Shown here in pieces: positions 21,719 through 32,099 of a DNA stretch of 64,000 nucleotides. Within the stretch, counting starts at the first letter, position 1. Each line of letters opens with the position of its first letter. Below the pieces are notes generated by a model. It saw nothing but the letters and a program-made list of their open reading frames with translations, ran no database searches and was not told the DNA's origin. Origin of the DNA: Symbiodinium kawagutii (Eukaryota; Sar; Dinophyceae; Suessiales; Symbiodiniaceae). The stretch spans positions 1-64,000 of the forward strand of contig VSDK01003873.1 of NCBI GenBank assembly GCA_009767595.1, in the 5' to 3' direction. The position numbers and the translations under genes were made by a program.

Positions 21719-21950
21719 ATTCTGGCCGGTTGGTAATTACGGTTTAATGGGCCATGATTCACCATGACTAAGCGGCAAGCTAATGCATACTTGAATCCTT
21801 CACCTTCTGGTGATTGACCTTGGCCTGGCCAAACATTGCTACCCCTGACCGAATCATGGTCGAATAAACCTTGCATGGCCATTACTACCGGTTGGTAATT
21901 GCGGTTTATTGGGCCATGATTCACCATGACTTAGCGGCAAGCTAATACAT
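21719..21950. repeat. 68-base direct duplication
   Basis: CCGGTTGGTAATTACGGTTT, then GGGCCATGATTCACCATGAC, then AGCGGCAAGCTAAT occur at about 21726-21788 and again, with four changes, at 21888-21948. Confidence 0.85.
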
Positions 21951-22019
21951 TATTAGTAACAAAGTTCGTATGGGGTAATCATGGCTGACACACCGGTGAC
22001 CATTGGTCAATTCATGGTT

Positions 22020-22290
22020 TGCAGTGATGGTTAACGATAGATAATGATGGTTGATATACTCAGGGTTATAGATGTTTGATTAATACTAGGGATCAATGGT
22101 ATGTATTTATTACCTGCAATGGCTAATGAAGGCTCCTGATGGACAATGATGGAGAGTGATGATGGATCATGATGGACAATTGTTTATATTGACGGAGAAT
22201 GATGGAAAATGATGGGAAGTGGTGAGAACGGTTCATAAGTTCATATGCGTCATTAGCTGATGATTCAACGATCACAATGGTTCAGAATGG
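22020..22290. repeat. degenerate GATGGTTAATGATGG tract
   Basis: Words of the form GATGGANAATGATGG recur without a fixed period. Typical intron dialect of this genome in the ATGG orientation. Confidence 0.6.
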
Positions 22291-22414
22291 ATGATGATAG
22301 TTGAGGTTTTCTGATTGGGGTATGCTTGATCTTGATTAAACTTGACACACTCTCTTCTATGAGGAGCCCGTCGATCCCTGGTGAGCATCCCCCAAGTGAA
22401 CAGAAAAATTCCAC

Positions 22415-22497
22415 CTGGACGATGACTCCGAAGCGGTGAAGCTCGGCCAACAGGAACTTTCGCCCTTTTTGAGGGCTTTGGCTAGCAGCGTATCATC
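22415..22497 (-). CDS. internal exon, unknown protein
   Basis: Minus strand: acceptor GGGCATCCCCAG, 27 codons plus 2 bases reading DDTLLAKALKKGESSCWPSF then TASESSS, donor CCAG|GTGGAA. A second frame starting after a weaker AG (22481) reads QSPQKGRKFLLAELHRFGVI. The first is preferred for its acceptor. Family not recognised. Confidence 0.55.
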
Positions 22498-22499
22498 CT

Positions 22500-23225
22500 G
22501 GGGATGCCCAACTCACCGTCCAACCAGTCAGCCAGCCAATCTTGTTGCAAAGCACGCTTAAGCGTGGGTCACGTTAGCTTTCCCCTACTTGTAGCAAGTA
22601 GCTAAGGTATTAAACAATGCTTGTTACAGTATCGCTTACCATAGTGGCCAGTGTTATGGGCAATTAGAACCCCAATGAAAGCAATCTGTTTGCTGCTTTG
22701 TTCCATCTCGGGTTGTTGTAAATGGGGTTAATATCACTGAATATTCATGCTTATTGCTACGCAAATTATGCTCCACACTGATGGTCATTTATGGTCATGG
22801 TTGCTCACATCCAATTGTAGCTATGGCTATACCCCTTCTGGGACAGAGTCCATTATTTATATCCCATTTGGCTGTTATCAACCGACTATGGTTCCTAGAA
22901 AGATCCATTTTGATAAAAACCACTATGATTAAGATCTTATACCAACTATCATCGGGAAATTATGCCTCCCTGAAAGATCCGTATTCATAAACCACTCCCA
23001 GTTTAAGGACAGAAAACGGGTCAGCGTCAAACCATTAACCACAATTAAATCATTCACCAACATAAACCACCACCATTAATCGGCTTTAACCACCATCAGA
23101 TAAACAGTTTTAACATGTTTTAACCACCATTTATCACTATCAACCAGCATCAATCACTATTTACCACCATGGATCACCAACTGAAACGCCCCGCTTGGGA
23201 GCTAACAGCTCTCTACCACGACGAC
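22500..23225. other. intron-like sequence
   Basis: AT-rich, with ACCACCATTAATC words at 23030-23180 in the CCAT orientation. No exon-like island. Confidence 0.45.
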
Positions 23226-23293
23226 CTTTCAGTGCCCGGCGATTGAAATGTCGTCGTCCCGGCGGCGCGCCTGGCAGGATCCAGGTTGAAGAA
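23226..23293 (-). CDS. internal exon, unknown basic peptide
   Basis: Minus strand: acceptor CGTTATAAG, 22 codons plus 2 bases reading FFNLDPARRAAGTTTFQSPG then TE, donor AAAG|GTCGTC. The island is sharply GC-rich (GGCGCGCC). Family not recognised. Confidence 0.5.
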
Positions 23294-23510
23294 CTTATAA
23301 CGCTTAGTAGGGTGGGTGTTGCTTGATGAAACCATGGGATTTGATAGGGATTCTTCCTAGGGGTTAGAGCCTTTGATAGGGGTTATAGCCTTTAATAATC
23401 GTGAATAATAGGGGGACATGGTTCCTTTGGTGGTTTCTTGATGGTTTTTGAGGGATCATGGTTAAATAGGAGACGATCATCATCAATAGTGGTTAACCAA
23501 CTACCCACAT

Positions 23511-23611
23511 GGTGGTTTCTTGAAATGGGGTTACCCCAAAAAATGGTTTCTTGATTGCTATAGATGAGTAATATTGGATGATTTAGGGGTAGCCCTATTT
23601 TCAAAAACCCC
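23511..23611. mobile_element. family A foldback element, inverted orientation
   Basis: GGTGGTTTCTTGAAATGGGG at left, GGATGATTTAGGGGTAGCCC and TATTTTCAAAAACCCC at right. Confidence 0.75.
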
Positions 23612-24099
23612 AATATTGGTGACTGGTATTGCTTTGTGATTAGTAGACTGACTGATACAAACCAGCTGTCGGTAGTTGGTGATCAACAATCTACGGGTCT
23701 GTATTAATCACTTCTAAACTCATTGATTTAACATGTGCAATCATTGCACTTGAATACCATTCAGAGGCTTGCAATGCTATGTGCGCAATTGGTTAATAAG
23801 GAGTGATGACTAACGGTTGTAATTGTCCACTATCGCTTAATGCTGGAAAAACAATGTTCCCTTGACGTAGCTGTCATCACCAACCATCAACCATCATTCT
23901 TCTTGGTTGACAAAATCATCAAAACAAACGTCCAAACTCTTACGAACTATGAAAATCAATGGAAACCATCTAGATCTCCCTAGAATCAACCGATTCTTTA
24001 TCTGAAAACCATCTATCGCATATCTATATCTCCCTATAATCATCCCTACAATTAACCCTATCATCAACCCTATCAACCGTTCTTAACCATCCAACTTGC

Positions 24100-24212
24100 C
24101 TCCCCTCCCACAGCACAACGCAGCGCCGTTTTGTCCGGGCCAACGCAGCGGCTCCGCACCAAACGGCGTCACTGAAGCCACAAGGATCCGAAGCTTCGAC
24201 CGGAGCGTTTGC
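24100..24212 (-). CDS. internal exon with GC donor
   Basis: A very GC-rich island on the minus strand: acceptor GATCTTCCCGAG, 113 bases, then AG|GCAAGT, a textbook GC-AG donor. Phase 0 reads ANAPVEASDPCGFSDAVWCG then AAALARTKRRCVVLWEG. Phase 1 reads QTLRSKLRILVASVTPFGAE with slightly higher third-position GC. The plus strand is also open. Non-GT donors are known in dinoflagellates. Family not recognised. Confidence 0.55.
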
Positions 24213-24284
24213 CTCGGGAAGATCAGAAACCGATACAGTTAATCAACCAACAGGGTGATGTAGGGGTTTAATAGCATCCATTCA

Positions 24285-24500
24285 ACCAACTATTAATGGT
24301 TTATTAGGATAGACATAATGGAAGGTTAGTAGGGGTCGTAAAATGGCTTATTTGGTTACCAATGCGGGGTTATAAAGTCGATCCGAATGGTTTATTAGGA
24401 TAGACCTAGAACTAAGAGGATAATAATGGTCTATGAATACCAATTATGATAGGATAATTCGCAATCATTGGCTATAAGGTCTATCCTAATAAACAATAAT
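24285..24500. repeat. dispersed GGTTTATTAGGATAGAC repeats
   Basis: GGTTTATTAGGATAGAC occurs at 24299 and 24389, and its reverse complement GTCTATCCTAATAAAC at about 24479, suggesting a local foldback unit. Confidence 0.7.
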
Positions 24501-24667
24501 GATGTTGATGAAATGGCTTATACTGTAATTCCAATACTGACATGTTATGGCTCATGATGAGCGATAGTGACAACGTGATTTTAAGATGCTCGTTCAAACT
24601 GGATAATATTAGAGGACAATATACCCAAAAAATGGGACAGCCAATTAACTAAATCAACCATCACCCA

Positions 24668-24712
24668 AAAAAAACAACAACGACAACAACAACAACAACA
24701 ACAACAACAACA
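24668..24712. repeat. CAA trinucleotide array
   Basis: About 13 CAA units with one CGA interruption. Confidence 0.9.
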
Positions 24713-25251
24713 TGATGGCCAACCATGGATATGACGGCTAGAATATGATTAATCATGATTAATCATCAATTAAGACACACTCATGATAACAATCACCCGG
24801 CAAACAATGATTACCAAGAGTATACTCAATGTCAATCACAACAGCTTAATCACAGAGACTATCAAGAGCGGAGCAAGCAACAGGATTGAATTTTAGCTTC
24901 CCGGTTGGTTTGCGAAAGGGCAATCATAGCGCTGATAACTGACGCTCGTGATAGCTCAATGTTGTCAGATAATTAGGTTGATAGACCGCAAATGTAACTA
25001 GTGGCTCCTCTTTGTTAGTTTCCATCCCCCTTCTCTAAACAGCATGCCTCAAGTCAATTTGGCAAAAATACAAAAAACAAGTCATCCAACCAGTTGCTAC
25101 TCATTCGTTGGACAGTATCCGGGCCAATTTTCTACCATCACTATCCTTTGTTTATTATCGATCAATCATCAACAACCATCATCCACCAGATTCGCCACCC
25201 ATCAGCCACAGGGCCACCACCCTCCCCCGCGCCGGCACCCGGGTCCCCCAC

Positions 25252-25341
25252 CGGTCTTGCCACAGGCCCTCGGGAAGATGATCCGCACGGGTCGGCTGCG
25301 ATCCACACGTTGCCATAAGTTGCCTTTGCCTTTCCCGAGGC
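25252..25341 (-). CDS. internal exon, frame uncertain
   Basis: Minus strand: acceptor CTCGTCCAG, about 90 bases, donor ACCG|GTGGGG. All frames are open. Phase 2 reads LGKGKGNLWQRVDRSRPVRI then IFPRACGK and would connect with the exon at 26937. Phase 0 reads ASGKAKATYGNVWIAADPCG. Both have about 65 percent GC at third positions. Confidence 0.5.
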
Positions 25342-25745
25342 CTGGACGAGGTCATGGGCAGCAGTGGTTGATCCATGTTTCTCAGTGGTCAGGGCATATC
25401 AACCAATAGCTATGCACTACTGCTACCACATCATGTCGTGAGAAACCAGGGGAGGTCTACACAAATAGTTGGTTTATCTTAATTCTAAATCTTCGAGGTG
25501 AGGGTCGAACCTGATTACTAGGTGAAATGAGCATCCAAAATGTCACAAAAAACTCAACACTCCGCCTACATCTTAGGATGTCCGCCTATATGTTTTCAGG
25601 GACCGCGTTGTTGACTGCAGGGGTCGCAGGGCTACCACACAAGCCGGCAGATCATGATGTAAAAGCCTGGGGTTCTCATTGTTGCTTGATGTTGCTTGAA
25701 GATTCTTATTTGGCACAACCAATGGAGATGCCTTTCAGCTGACAG

Positions 25746-25877
25746 CGCGCCTGTAGTGATCCAGCTGGAACGTTCGTCACAGTAGATCCTGGGTTTCCGG
25801 GGCACTGTGCTATGGCGTTTTTGGGGGGACGAATCGATGAACCGAGACTCCGGGAAATGTCCTGGATTTACCAGTAG
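25746..25877 (+). CDS. possible terminal exon, strand uncertain
   Basis: The plus strand shows AGCTGACAG followed by 43 codons and a TAG, reading RACSDPAGTFVTVDPGFPGH and FLGGRIDEPRLREMSWIYQ. The minus strand (25632-25919) is also open with FLLVNPGHFPESRFIDSSPQ. Third-position GC does not separate them. No family recognised. Confidence 0.3.
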   Translation, partial: RACSDPAGTFVTVDPGFPGHCAMAFLGGRIDEPRLREMSWIYQ

Positions 25878-26039
25878 AAATGAACCAGTTTGCCAATGAC
25901 CAACCTGGATAAGATGCACTTTCGGGTTAGTTTGTCAAAAATGAACCTCCCTAAAAGTCGGAGCTTGTGCTGCTAAACGTGGTGGCACCAAAACTCCCCG
26001 CTCAAAGGGAAGGGATGGTAAGTAGAGGTGGCGATAGCC

Positions 26040-26400
26040 TTGAAACCATACTTGGACCACCGAGTAGCTAGTTGTTGATACAGTGTTAAGTTCTTATCCC
26101 AAACAAAACTCCAAACTCTTGACCATGGTTGGCCGGAATCAATGATAGTTAATGATTACAAATGAATACGCATGATCATTTAAATCTGGTAAACCGTTCA
26201 TACTAATCAGTCGTGAGTGCCCATTCGTCATGATCGACCAATACAGATCATTCTCAATGACGACTGCCTAAGAAGTATCGATATCAACTAGTGTAGTATT
26301 CATAATCATATATGATCATTGACCATAAATGACCACAACCAGCTAGCACTAACGCTTGTTAGCCATCATCGACCATAGTGTACCAGCTTGGGCTTGTGTA
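26040..26400. other. non-coding interval, nothing recognised
   Basis: AT-rich sequence with no tandem order and no exon-like island. Confidence 0.4.
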
Positions 26401-26935
26401 CACATCATTTAACCCTTCATTCAAACATCATGTTAGCGATCATTTCACCATCATTAAAAAATCAGCCAAAAGATAATGTAAGACATCATTTCAACATCAT
26501 TTAACCCTCATTGAAACATCATCTTTAAACATAATTCGCTATGAATTAAGATCATGTCAAGCATCAGTTGAGATCATTTTGACCTTTACCCATCGGTTCA
26601 GATCATATTTCATCTTTAGAGTACCAATCAATTCAGATCGTTTTAACCATCACTCAAAACCATTTTTTCCATCAAGAATCGTTTTAGACATCATGTGACG
26701 CTCATTCACACATCATTTCACGATCATTTTAACATGATCTAACCATCATTTACCCTCTCATGGTCACATTCAACCCTCATTTAACCTGCATGTCTAACCC
26801 TCAAATACCCATCACGTCGCTATGATTTACTCATCATTTACCCACCATTTAGCCAACATTTCACCCTCATTTAACCCTCATTTAACCCGCATTTAACCCA
26901 CATTTAGCCACTATTGCACGGTCATGAAACCACCA
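26400..26935. repeat. degenerate CATTTAACCCTCATT tract
   Basis: Over 500 bases of CATCATTTAACC/CTCATTTAACCC words with loose 10-13 base spacing, in the CAT orientation. Confidence 0.75.
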
Positions 26936-26936
26936 C

Positions 26937-26991
26937 CACTGCTGTTTCTGTCCTTGGCGAGGCAAATAGCTGGGGAAGCACCTGTGGCGAG
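26937..26991 (-). CDS. micro-exon, unknown protein
   Basis: Minus strand: acceptor CTTCCTCTCAG, 18 codons reading LATGASPAICLAKDRNSS plus one base, donor G|GTGGTG. The acceptor has a good pyrimidine tract. The end is uncertain by a few bases because of a GTGGTGGTGG run. Family not recognised. Confidence 0.5.
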
Positions 26992-27765
26992 CTGAGAGGA
27001 AGGCAGTGCCTCAGTTGGTTGAGGGTAACAATTGGTTGGGTCCAATGTTGGTTAAAATTGGTTGGTTAAATGATGGTCAAAAATTGGCTAAATAGTGGCT
27101 GAACATTGGTTAATTGGTTGGTTTACCTGCAAACTTCATGGCAATGGTTTGCTTCCAGATTAGTTTACCAAGGGTAATTGGTTGTTTAAATGCTTGGATT
27201 GTTGATGATATGAAGTTTAAGTACAGCTATCTCCACTTAGGCTATGGTTCCACCGGGTTTTGCTATTCCCTAACAACCTGTTGAACTGTAGCTATCCTTA
27301 CTTACAAGTGAATGGGGTAGATTGCACAATTAGTAAGCAATTTGTTGTAGCTGTCAACCAACAGCAACTAATTGTGCTACTACTGGTGATTCCAACCGAA
27401 AAGGGACAACTATATAAGCTGGTTCATTAAAAAAACATGGCTGTCGTACTCTCAAGTGGCTAGTGCGCTAATATCGGCAGAAACCTGATTGACTGTGGGT
27501 AGAACTTTTATCCAAAGTAAAGCGGGCTCATTAGCCAAAATACAGCCGGTTTGTACTCAAATGATGATTGGCCAAATGGTTTCATGCATGTTAACGTGCA
27601 CTTATGTACAAATGTATTCATTTGCTTGAAAGTAAAAGTGGGGGGTTCAAACCCGCAGGGATTATATACACAAAGGTATGGACTTTCAAAAGGCAAATCA
27701 CTGAAGGGTCATCCCATCCCCGCAACGAAAATCCTTTTTCACAAAGAAGGAACAAGTAGTAACCA

Positions 27766-27905
27766 TGGTTGCTAAGGATTTACCTTAGCAACTGGTTATA
27801 TAATAACTTAGTAACCCATGGTCATTTGACTTAGAGACTGGTTAGCAACTCAATAACCACTGGTTATTAACCACCATGGCTACTGACCAAGCGTAGTAAC
27901 CATGG
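27766..27905. repeat. foldback-rich CCATGGTTACTAAC repeats
   Basis: AACCATGGTTGCTAAGG, CTTAGCAACTGGTTAT, TAGTAACCCATGG and AGTAACCATGG alternate in direct and inverted order. It is related to the foldback at 62344. Confidence 0.55.
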
Positions 27906-27916
27906 CTACTAACCAC

Positions 27917-28039
27917 TTCCTGAGTCAGATGACCATCCAAGCATTCACCACTCCCTATGGCCTGGCTCAGACTGCTGGGGGTCAGCAACTGTTCCTCCGC
28001 GTATTGCTGAGGGATGCTTTCCAAAAGCCCCACATAGTC
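27917..28039 (-). CDS. internal exon, unknown acidic protein
   Basis: Minus strand: acceptor CCACCGCGCCAG, exactly 41 codons (phase 0-0), donor GAA|GTGGTT. It reads DYVGLLESIPQQYAEEQLLT then PSSLSQAIGSGECLDGHLTQ E. Acidic and helical in the first half. The frame extends open for 163 codons in total, but the outer parts are intron dialect. One of the clearest exons. Family not recognised. Confidence 0.7.
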
Positions 28040-28633
28040 CTGGCGCGGTGGAGGACCAACCAACCAACCCAACGAAACTACTAGAGCCAGCCAAGCTCGT
28101 TGTTGTAGCCCTCCGCGCATGTTAAAGCAACAAGGTTGGTTGCCGAGGTGGGTCGGTTGGTTTAGTAGATCTGGCCAAGATGTTATATCATATTCAATCC
28201 GATCAACTTGGCCAAAATATAATCGACTCACCAACCAACCGAACCCAACCAAGCAACCAAGCAAGCAAGCAACCAAGTAACCAGGCATCATCTGGTTACC
28301 TTCACCAGCTACCGAACTGAGATGATTGACCATGTTCGCATGTTAATCAGCCATGTTCACAGCAAGCGTGGCGTAAGACTGGTCGTCAAAATTCGACTTG
28401 ATCATATTATGATGCTTAGTAAGGAGGTGAACATGTATTCGGTACTTCCAAGGTATCTGCAAACACATCGTATTCTTGAAAACTGCTGGCAATTTGTAGT
28501 TGGTGGCTTACAGACTAGTGCGATTCCGAATCGAAATCGTCCAAGGGTGAAAGCAAATCAACCTTTTGCTGGTTGGCGGCTAGCCACTGCTCATCGGTTG
28601 GAACGCTAGCCGGCCTGAAGGCACCCCCGGCAC

Positions 28634-28700
28634 CTGTCCTTGAGGTACTCGATGAAGGATGTGCTTTGGCGAGTGAGATTTGTCACATCAAAGTCACCAC
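28634..28700 (-). CDS. internal exon, unknown protein
   Basis: Minus strand: acceptor CACCATCTCAG, 67 bases reading GDFDVTNLTRQSTSFIEYLK D, donor ACAG|GTGCCG. Only this frame is open. Family not recognised. Confidence 0.6.
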
Positions 28701-28894
28701 CTGAGATGGTGAAAATGAAACATCCTGAGAATCTTGTGGTTGCAATCCGGTTTTTCAGTTGCATCATTGGGTATAAACAAATATGTTAGCATATGTGTTG
28801 CACATGTTTCTACTTTACAAAATCATTATATGCCGGAATTTCGCTAATTTCGTGATCGAATCAACGTGACAGGATGTATTGTAGGGATACTCCG

Positions 28895-29110
28895 GTGCCA
28901 TTCACCAACCCCTTTGAAAAATATGTTTGTCAACCAACAATTTGTTAATACATGTGGGAAAAGGAGAAATGTCAATCAAAGTAGTGCACAAATTAATTTG
29001 GGAAAATACCAGCTGGTACGGATTTTTGACCAACCAGTAGTTGAACCGAACAATGATTAAGTATCCACCATTATTAACCATTGCTAGTGGTCATAACCCC
29101 TATAGAATCA
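28895..29110. mobile_element. family B composite, decayed
   Basis: CACCAACCCCTTTGAAAAAT, TTTGTCAACCAAC and CAACCAGTAGTTG are followed by the extension unit (ATTATTAACCATTGCTAGTG, GTCATAACCCC). The order matches the copy at 60261 but the terminal repeats are eroded. Confidence 0.6.
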
Positions 29111-29162
29111 CCAATTCGTCTGTTGATCTTTGCTATCCATCCTTGTGTTACGGGAGTATATT

Positions 29163-29228
29163 GATAAGGGAGTACGGATTGATACAGTCGTATAGGATAA
29201 GGGAATACGGATTGATACAGTCGTATAA
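29163..29228. repeat. 33-base tandem duplication
   Basis: GATAAGGGAGTACGGATTGA then TACAGTCGTATA, twice, with one difference. Confidence 0.9.
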
Positions 29229-29514
29229 AATATGTATATGATAATATCGGGACAATAATTATTGAGCTATCTTTTTGTGATCATAAATGACCAAACCAGC
29301 TTGTTAAAACATAGATGAGTATATAGGGAAAGTATTGAATGATATGTGTAAGTTCCAAGCAACCTGATGTACGGTGCATGAAATTTTTTTTATTCTGATT
29401 AGCTCCATGGTACCCTATTGGTTAACGGTAGGTACTATCCTACCCTCATAGGGATGTGATCGGGAATCCACTAACAGAGAGGGAAAACCCTAGGGCCGGA
29501 CAGGGGGATGATGA

Positions 29515-29711
29515 TCATTGACATTGCTTCCAAGCTTTCAAGTTGAACTCACAGCGGTGGTTGGCTAAAATCTTTTCAGCAAATATCAACCTATCCTGTT
29601 CCACTGCTTCAGCTACCCTGGAGATCACGCGCTTGTAGGCTGTTGCAACTGGGAACTGGGTCATGTTCAACGAACTGGGAGCCACCACGGGTTGTGGAAT
29701 GTGTGGCGCCA
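29515..29711 (-). CDS. terminal exon, unknown protein
   Basis: Minus strand: acceptor CATCACCAAG, 64 codons and a TGA stop at 29515. It contains APHIPQPVVAPSSLNMTQFP, TAYKRVISRVAEAVEQDRLI, and ends FAEKILANHRCEFNLKAWKQ CQ. The second half is a strong amphipathic helix followed by a basic tail. The stop places a gene's 3' end here, so the gene comes from higher coordinates. Family not recognised. Confidence 0.65.
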
Positions 29712-29719
29712 CTTGGTGA

Positions 29720-30110
29720 TGCGAATGCTACACGACCTACCATGTGCTTATATGTGCCTACACTACTCCGTTCCAACTCACTCCACCATTTTTGAAGGAT
29801 AGCACTGGATGCCCCAAAGGGCTCCAAATCGCTCACTCCCTTCCACCAGCCACTTTACCATGGTTAACCATCAAATCATCATTACCCATGATGAACCACT
29901 ATCAATCACCATTACCCACTATGAACTAGCATCAATAATCCTGAAATAATGATGAAGCATCTTCAATCCCTTCCGCCTAATACTAAAGTTAAATCATTGG
30001 GCTAAAGCAATAGCCGGATGGCCGAATGAGAAACCGAGATTTCCAGAGAATCTTTGAAAGTCTCATTCTTAGCGTGCTTTGTTCACATTGATTTCTGCTC
30101 ACAAATTCTT
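29720..30110. other. intergenic or intron sequence
   Basis: CCATTACCCA/ATCAATCACC dialect around 29860-29945. Nothing else recognised. Confidence 0.4.
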
Positions 30111-30111
30111 G

Positions 30112-30510
30112 TCATGAACGAATCAATTCGCTGTGTCTCCTTTGTAATAAAGCTTTGATTTCTGGCGGTTGCTGAGATACATTTTTGTCTCCGAAGCAGC
30201 TGTACAACTCACAGTGAGATGTGCCACGGAATGGGTCCATCGCCGTGCATTTGCGCTGTATGCAAAGCCTTTTCTTGAACGCATCTAGCGCAACTTCGTT
30301 CATCACCGAATATGCCGGCTTACTGCGGGCCTCGCTGCACACGGAATTTTGATTTAGCTTTGGATTTATCCGCTTCGCAGTTTGAAACGGATTTCTGAGT
30401 GTCAGACGCTGGACATTTTCTGCAGCTTGAAGTCCAACACAGCGCCCTCCACCCATGACTGGCACGCCTAAGTAACCGGACTGAGCAGAAAAGAGGGCGC
30501 AAGCATGCAT
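30112..30510 (-). CDS. unknown protein, 132 codons, no intron seen
   Basis: The minus strand is open from ATG at 30510 (just after an in-frame TGA) to a stop at 30112. It contains NVQRLTLRNPFQTAKRINPK, SEARSKPAYSVMNEVALDAF and RRHSELIRS at the end. It is Lys/Arg-rich with Cys-containing LCIQRKCTAMD and HCELYSCFGD. There is no intron dialect inside it. Overlapping minus frames upstream (30468-30704, 30584-31000) suggest either small introns or frameshift decay of one longer gene. Family not recognised. Confidence 0.5.
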   Translation of the reverse strand: MHACALFSAQSGYLGVPVMGGGRCVGLQAAENVQRLTLRNPFQTAKRINPKLNQNSVCSEARSKPAYSVMNEVALDAFKKRLCIQRKCTAMDPFRGTSHCELYSCFGDKNVSQQPPEIKALLQRRHSELIRS

Positions 30511-30583
30511 TGCTCACTGCCGTAAGGTGCACAAAATATTCTCTTTGCCAGGCTCTGAGGGCGATGGCTTGCGCCGTCGTATC

Positions 30584-31000
30584 TCACGTCATCCAACCCA
30601 GGGTGACATGGTAAGGTTGCCCCTCCCAACATGTACCCTGGACGGCGTGGTCCGGGATCACCTTGAGGAGCTCTTCCTGCAAAAGAATGTTTGATTTTTG
30701 GCAATCATGGTCAAGGCTGCTGACTGGCTTTGGGTACGAAAAGCAGACACACTTCTTTTTCAAGCAGCATAACTTGTAATTGGTTAGTTTGATTTGCACT
30801 TGCTCAATATCTGACGTCAAAGCGGCCGAGCCAAACGCTCGCAGCATGAAGGCTCCCCTCAATGAAGAGGATTTCCCCAGACGGCTGCTAGCGCTCCACG
30901 TCCTGCAGAAATCATCACACAAGTTAGGCCTGTGGCACCCTGTGCGATTCAATTGCAAGGTCCTCGTCGGAAAAGGTTGCGCCTTCTTTGGAGCCATCAA
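30584..31000 (-). CDS. unknown open frame, 138 codons
   Basis: A minus-strand frame begins MMAPKKAQPFPTRTLQLNRT and includes SDIEQVQIKLTNYKLCCLKK. Third positions are about 55-60 percent GC. It overlaps the frame 30924-31229 by 77 bases in another register, so one of the two is probably wrong or a frameshift lies between them. The plus strand has a 171-codon frame (30780-31295) with weaker third-position GC. Family not recognised. Confidence 0.35.
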   Translation of the reverse strand: MMAPKKAQPFPTRTLQLNRTGCHRPNLCDDFCRTWSASSRLGKSSSLRGAFMLRAFGSAALTSDIEQVQIKLTNYKLCCLKKKCVCFSYPKPVSSLDHDCQKSNILLQEELLKVIPDHAVQGTCWEGQPYHVTLGWMT

Positions 31001-31229
31001 TGGACCACGCTGGGAGCGCCTGCGCGGTCTTCCACCAAATTGGATCCTGGCGGGTCATATTCGGAAACAGCTTTGCCGTGGATTTTCTCTGGGGGCTCAC
31101 GCTTCTGATTGCTGCGCTTGTGGCCTCGCTGCTGAATGCCATGGTCCGCTTAAAAGCTGCGCCCCGCGATGCCCGCCGGAGCCCGCACAGATCAACGCAA
31201 CATTGGATGGCAACCGAGACACGCAGCAT
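30924..31229 (-). CDS. unknown open frame, 101 codons
   Basis: The minus frame reads AFSSEATSAAIRSVSPQRKS, then FPNMTRQDPIWWKTAQALPA and FSDEDLAIESHRVPQA before the stop. Third-position GC is about 63 percent, better than the opposite strand. Hydrophilic, no signal peptide or membrane segment. Possibly the 5' part of the gene continuing at 30112. Confidence 0.4.
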   Translation of the reverse strand: MLRVSVAIQCCVDLCGLRRASRGAAFKRTMAFSSEATSAAIRSVSPQRKSTAKLFPNMTRQDPIWWKTAQALPAWSIDGSKEGATFSDEDLAIESHRVPQA

Positions 31230-31379
31230 GTTTTGATTGTAAGAGGCGAATGCAGCCTTGAACTTACCAATGGTTGCTCTGGCGAATTTCTATGACACGG
31301 AAATCTTTGCTGCCATTGGCACATCATGCCATTAAGGTGGGTCATGCAGTAATGTTGCAATAACACTAGCAAAGCGCTT

Positions 31380-31660
31380 GCAATAGCTGCAATTATTTTC
31401 CAGCTTTGGATTTTCCAGCCCTTACGAAATTTAAATTAGCCCTTATTGATTTTAAAGTACAGAATACCAACTTCCTCCGAGGCAGCTGCAATAATAGTGC
31501 AACATTCACAATAGCTGCAAATATTTTCCCGTCAAATCCAAAATTATCAGTTTTTCTTCTTACGCCCGCTCACAACCAAAATTAAATGGCTAATTGTGAC
31601 TAAATTTCTTTCAGTAAGCAGAACACACCTTTACAAATGCCAAAAAAAGACCTTGTCCAA
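31380..31660. other. AT-rich spacer
   Basis: Contains CTGCAATTATTTTCC/CTGCAAATATTTTCC pairs but no coding signal and none of the ATGGTT dialect. Confidence 0.4.
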
Positions 31661-32075
31661 AACAATTGTCTTCTTTGTTAAAATCCGTTTAAAAAATTAC
31701 AAAAAACAGGTTTGCAAAGGGTACCCCCTTGCAAGCTCCTGCAATTGCAATTGAAACTTGAAATTAGCAATTGCAATAAGAAACAACCTCCCTGGCTCAC
31801 GTCTATTTTCTTCTTCCTTCTTGTTTGTGAGTTGTGTTTAAATGCGTTCTAATTATGATTGGATGCTTTTCAAAAGCCTGCAAAGCAAACTTTTACAAAT
31901 TAAATAATACCTTGTCCAAAACAGATGTTTTCTTTTAAGAAAATCCTTTTTTAAAAAAGCAAAAACAGATTCGCAAAGGGTACCCCCTTGCAAGCTCCTG
32001 CAATTGCAATTATAAATTGAAATTGGCAACTGCAAAAAGAAACAACCTCCCTGGCTCCTTTCTATTTTTGTTCCT
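31640..32075. repeat. diverged direct repeat, offset about 258 bases
   Basis: CCTTGTCCAAAACA, GGTACCCCCTTGCAAGCTCC, TGCAATTGCAATT and GAAACAACCTCCCTGGCTC occur in the same order at 31650-31800 and 31910-32060. Confidence 0.8.
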
Positions 32076-32099
32076 CCTTGTTGTTTTTGAATTGCCGTT

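Noticed and set aside
27560-27665. tRNA-like GGTTCAAACC at 27645
   Set aside because: The B-box-like word is there but no acceptor stem, D arm or anticodon arm can be folded around it.
30780-31295. 171-codon plus frame
   Set aside because: Third-position GC is lower than in the overlapping minus frame, and the neighbouring coding signal is on the minus strand; kept only as an alternative.
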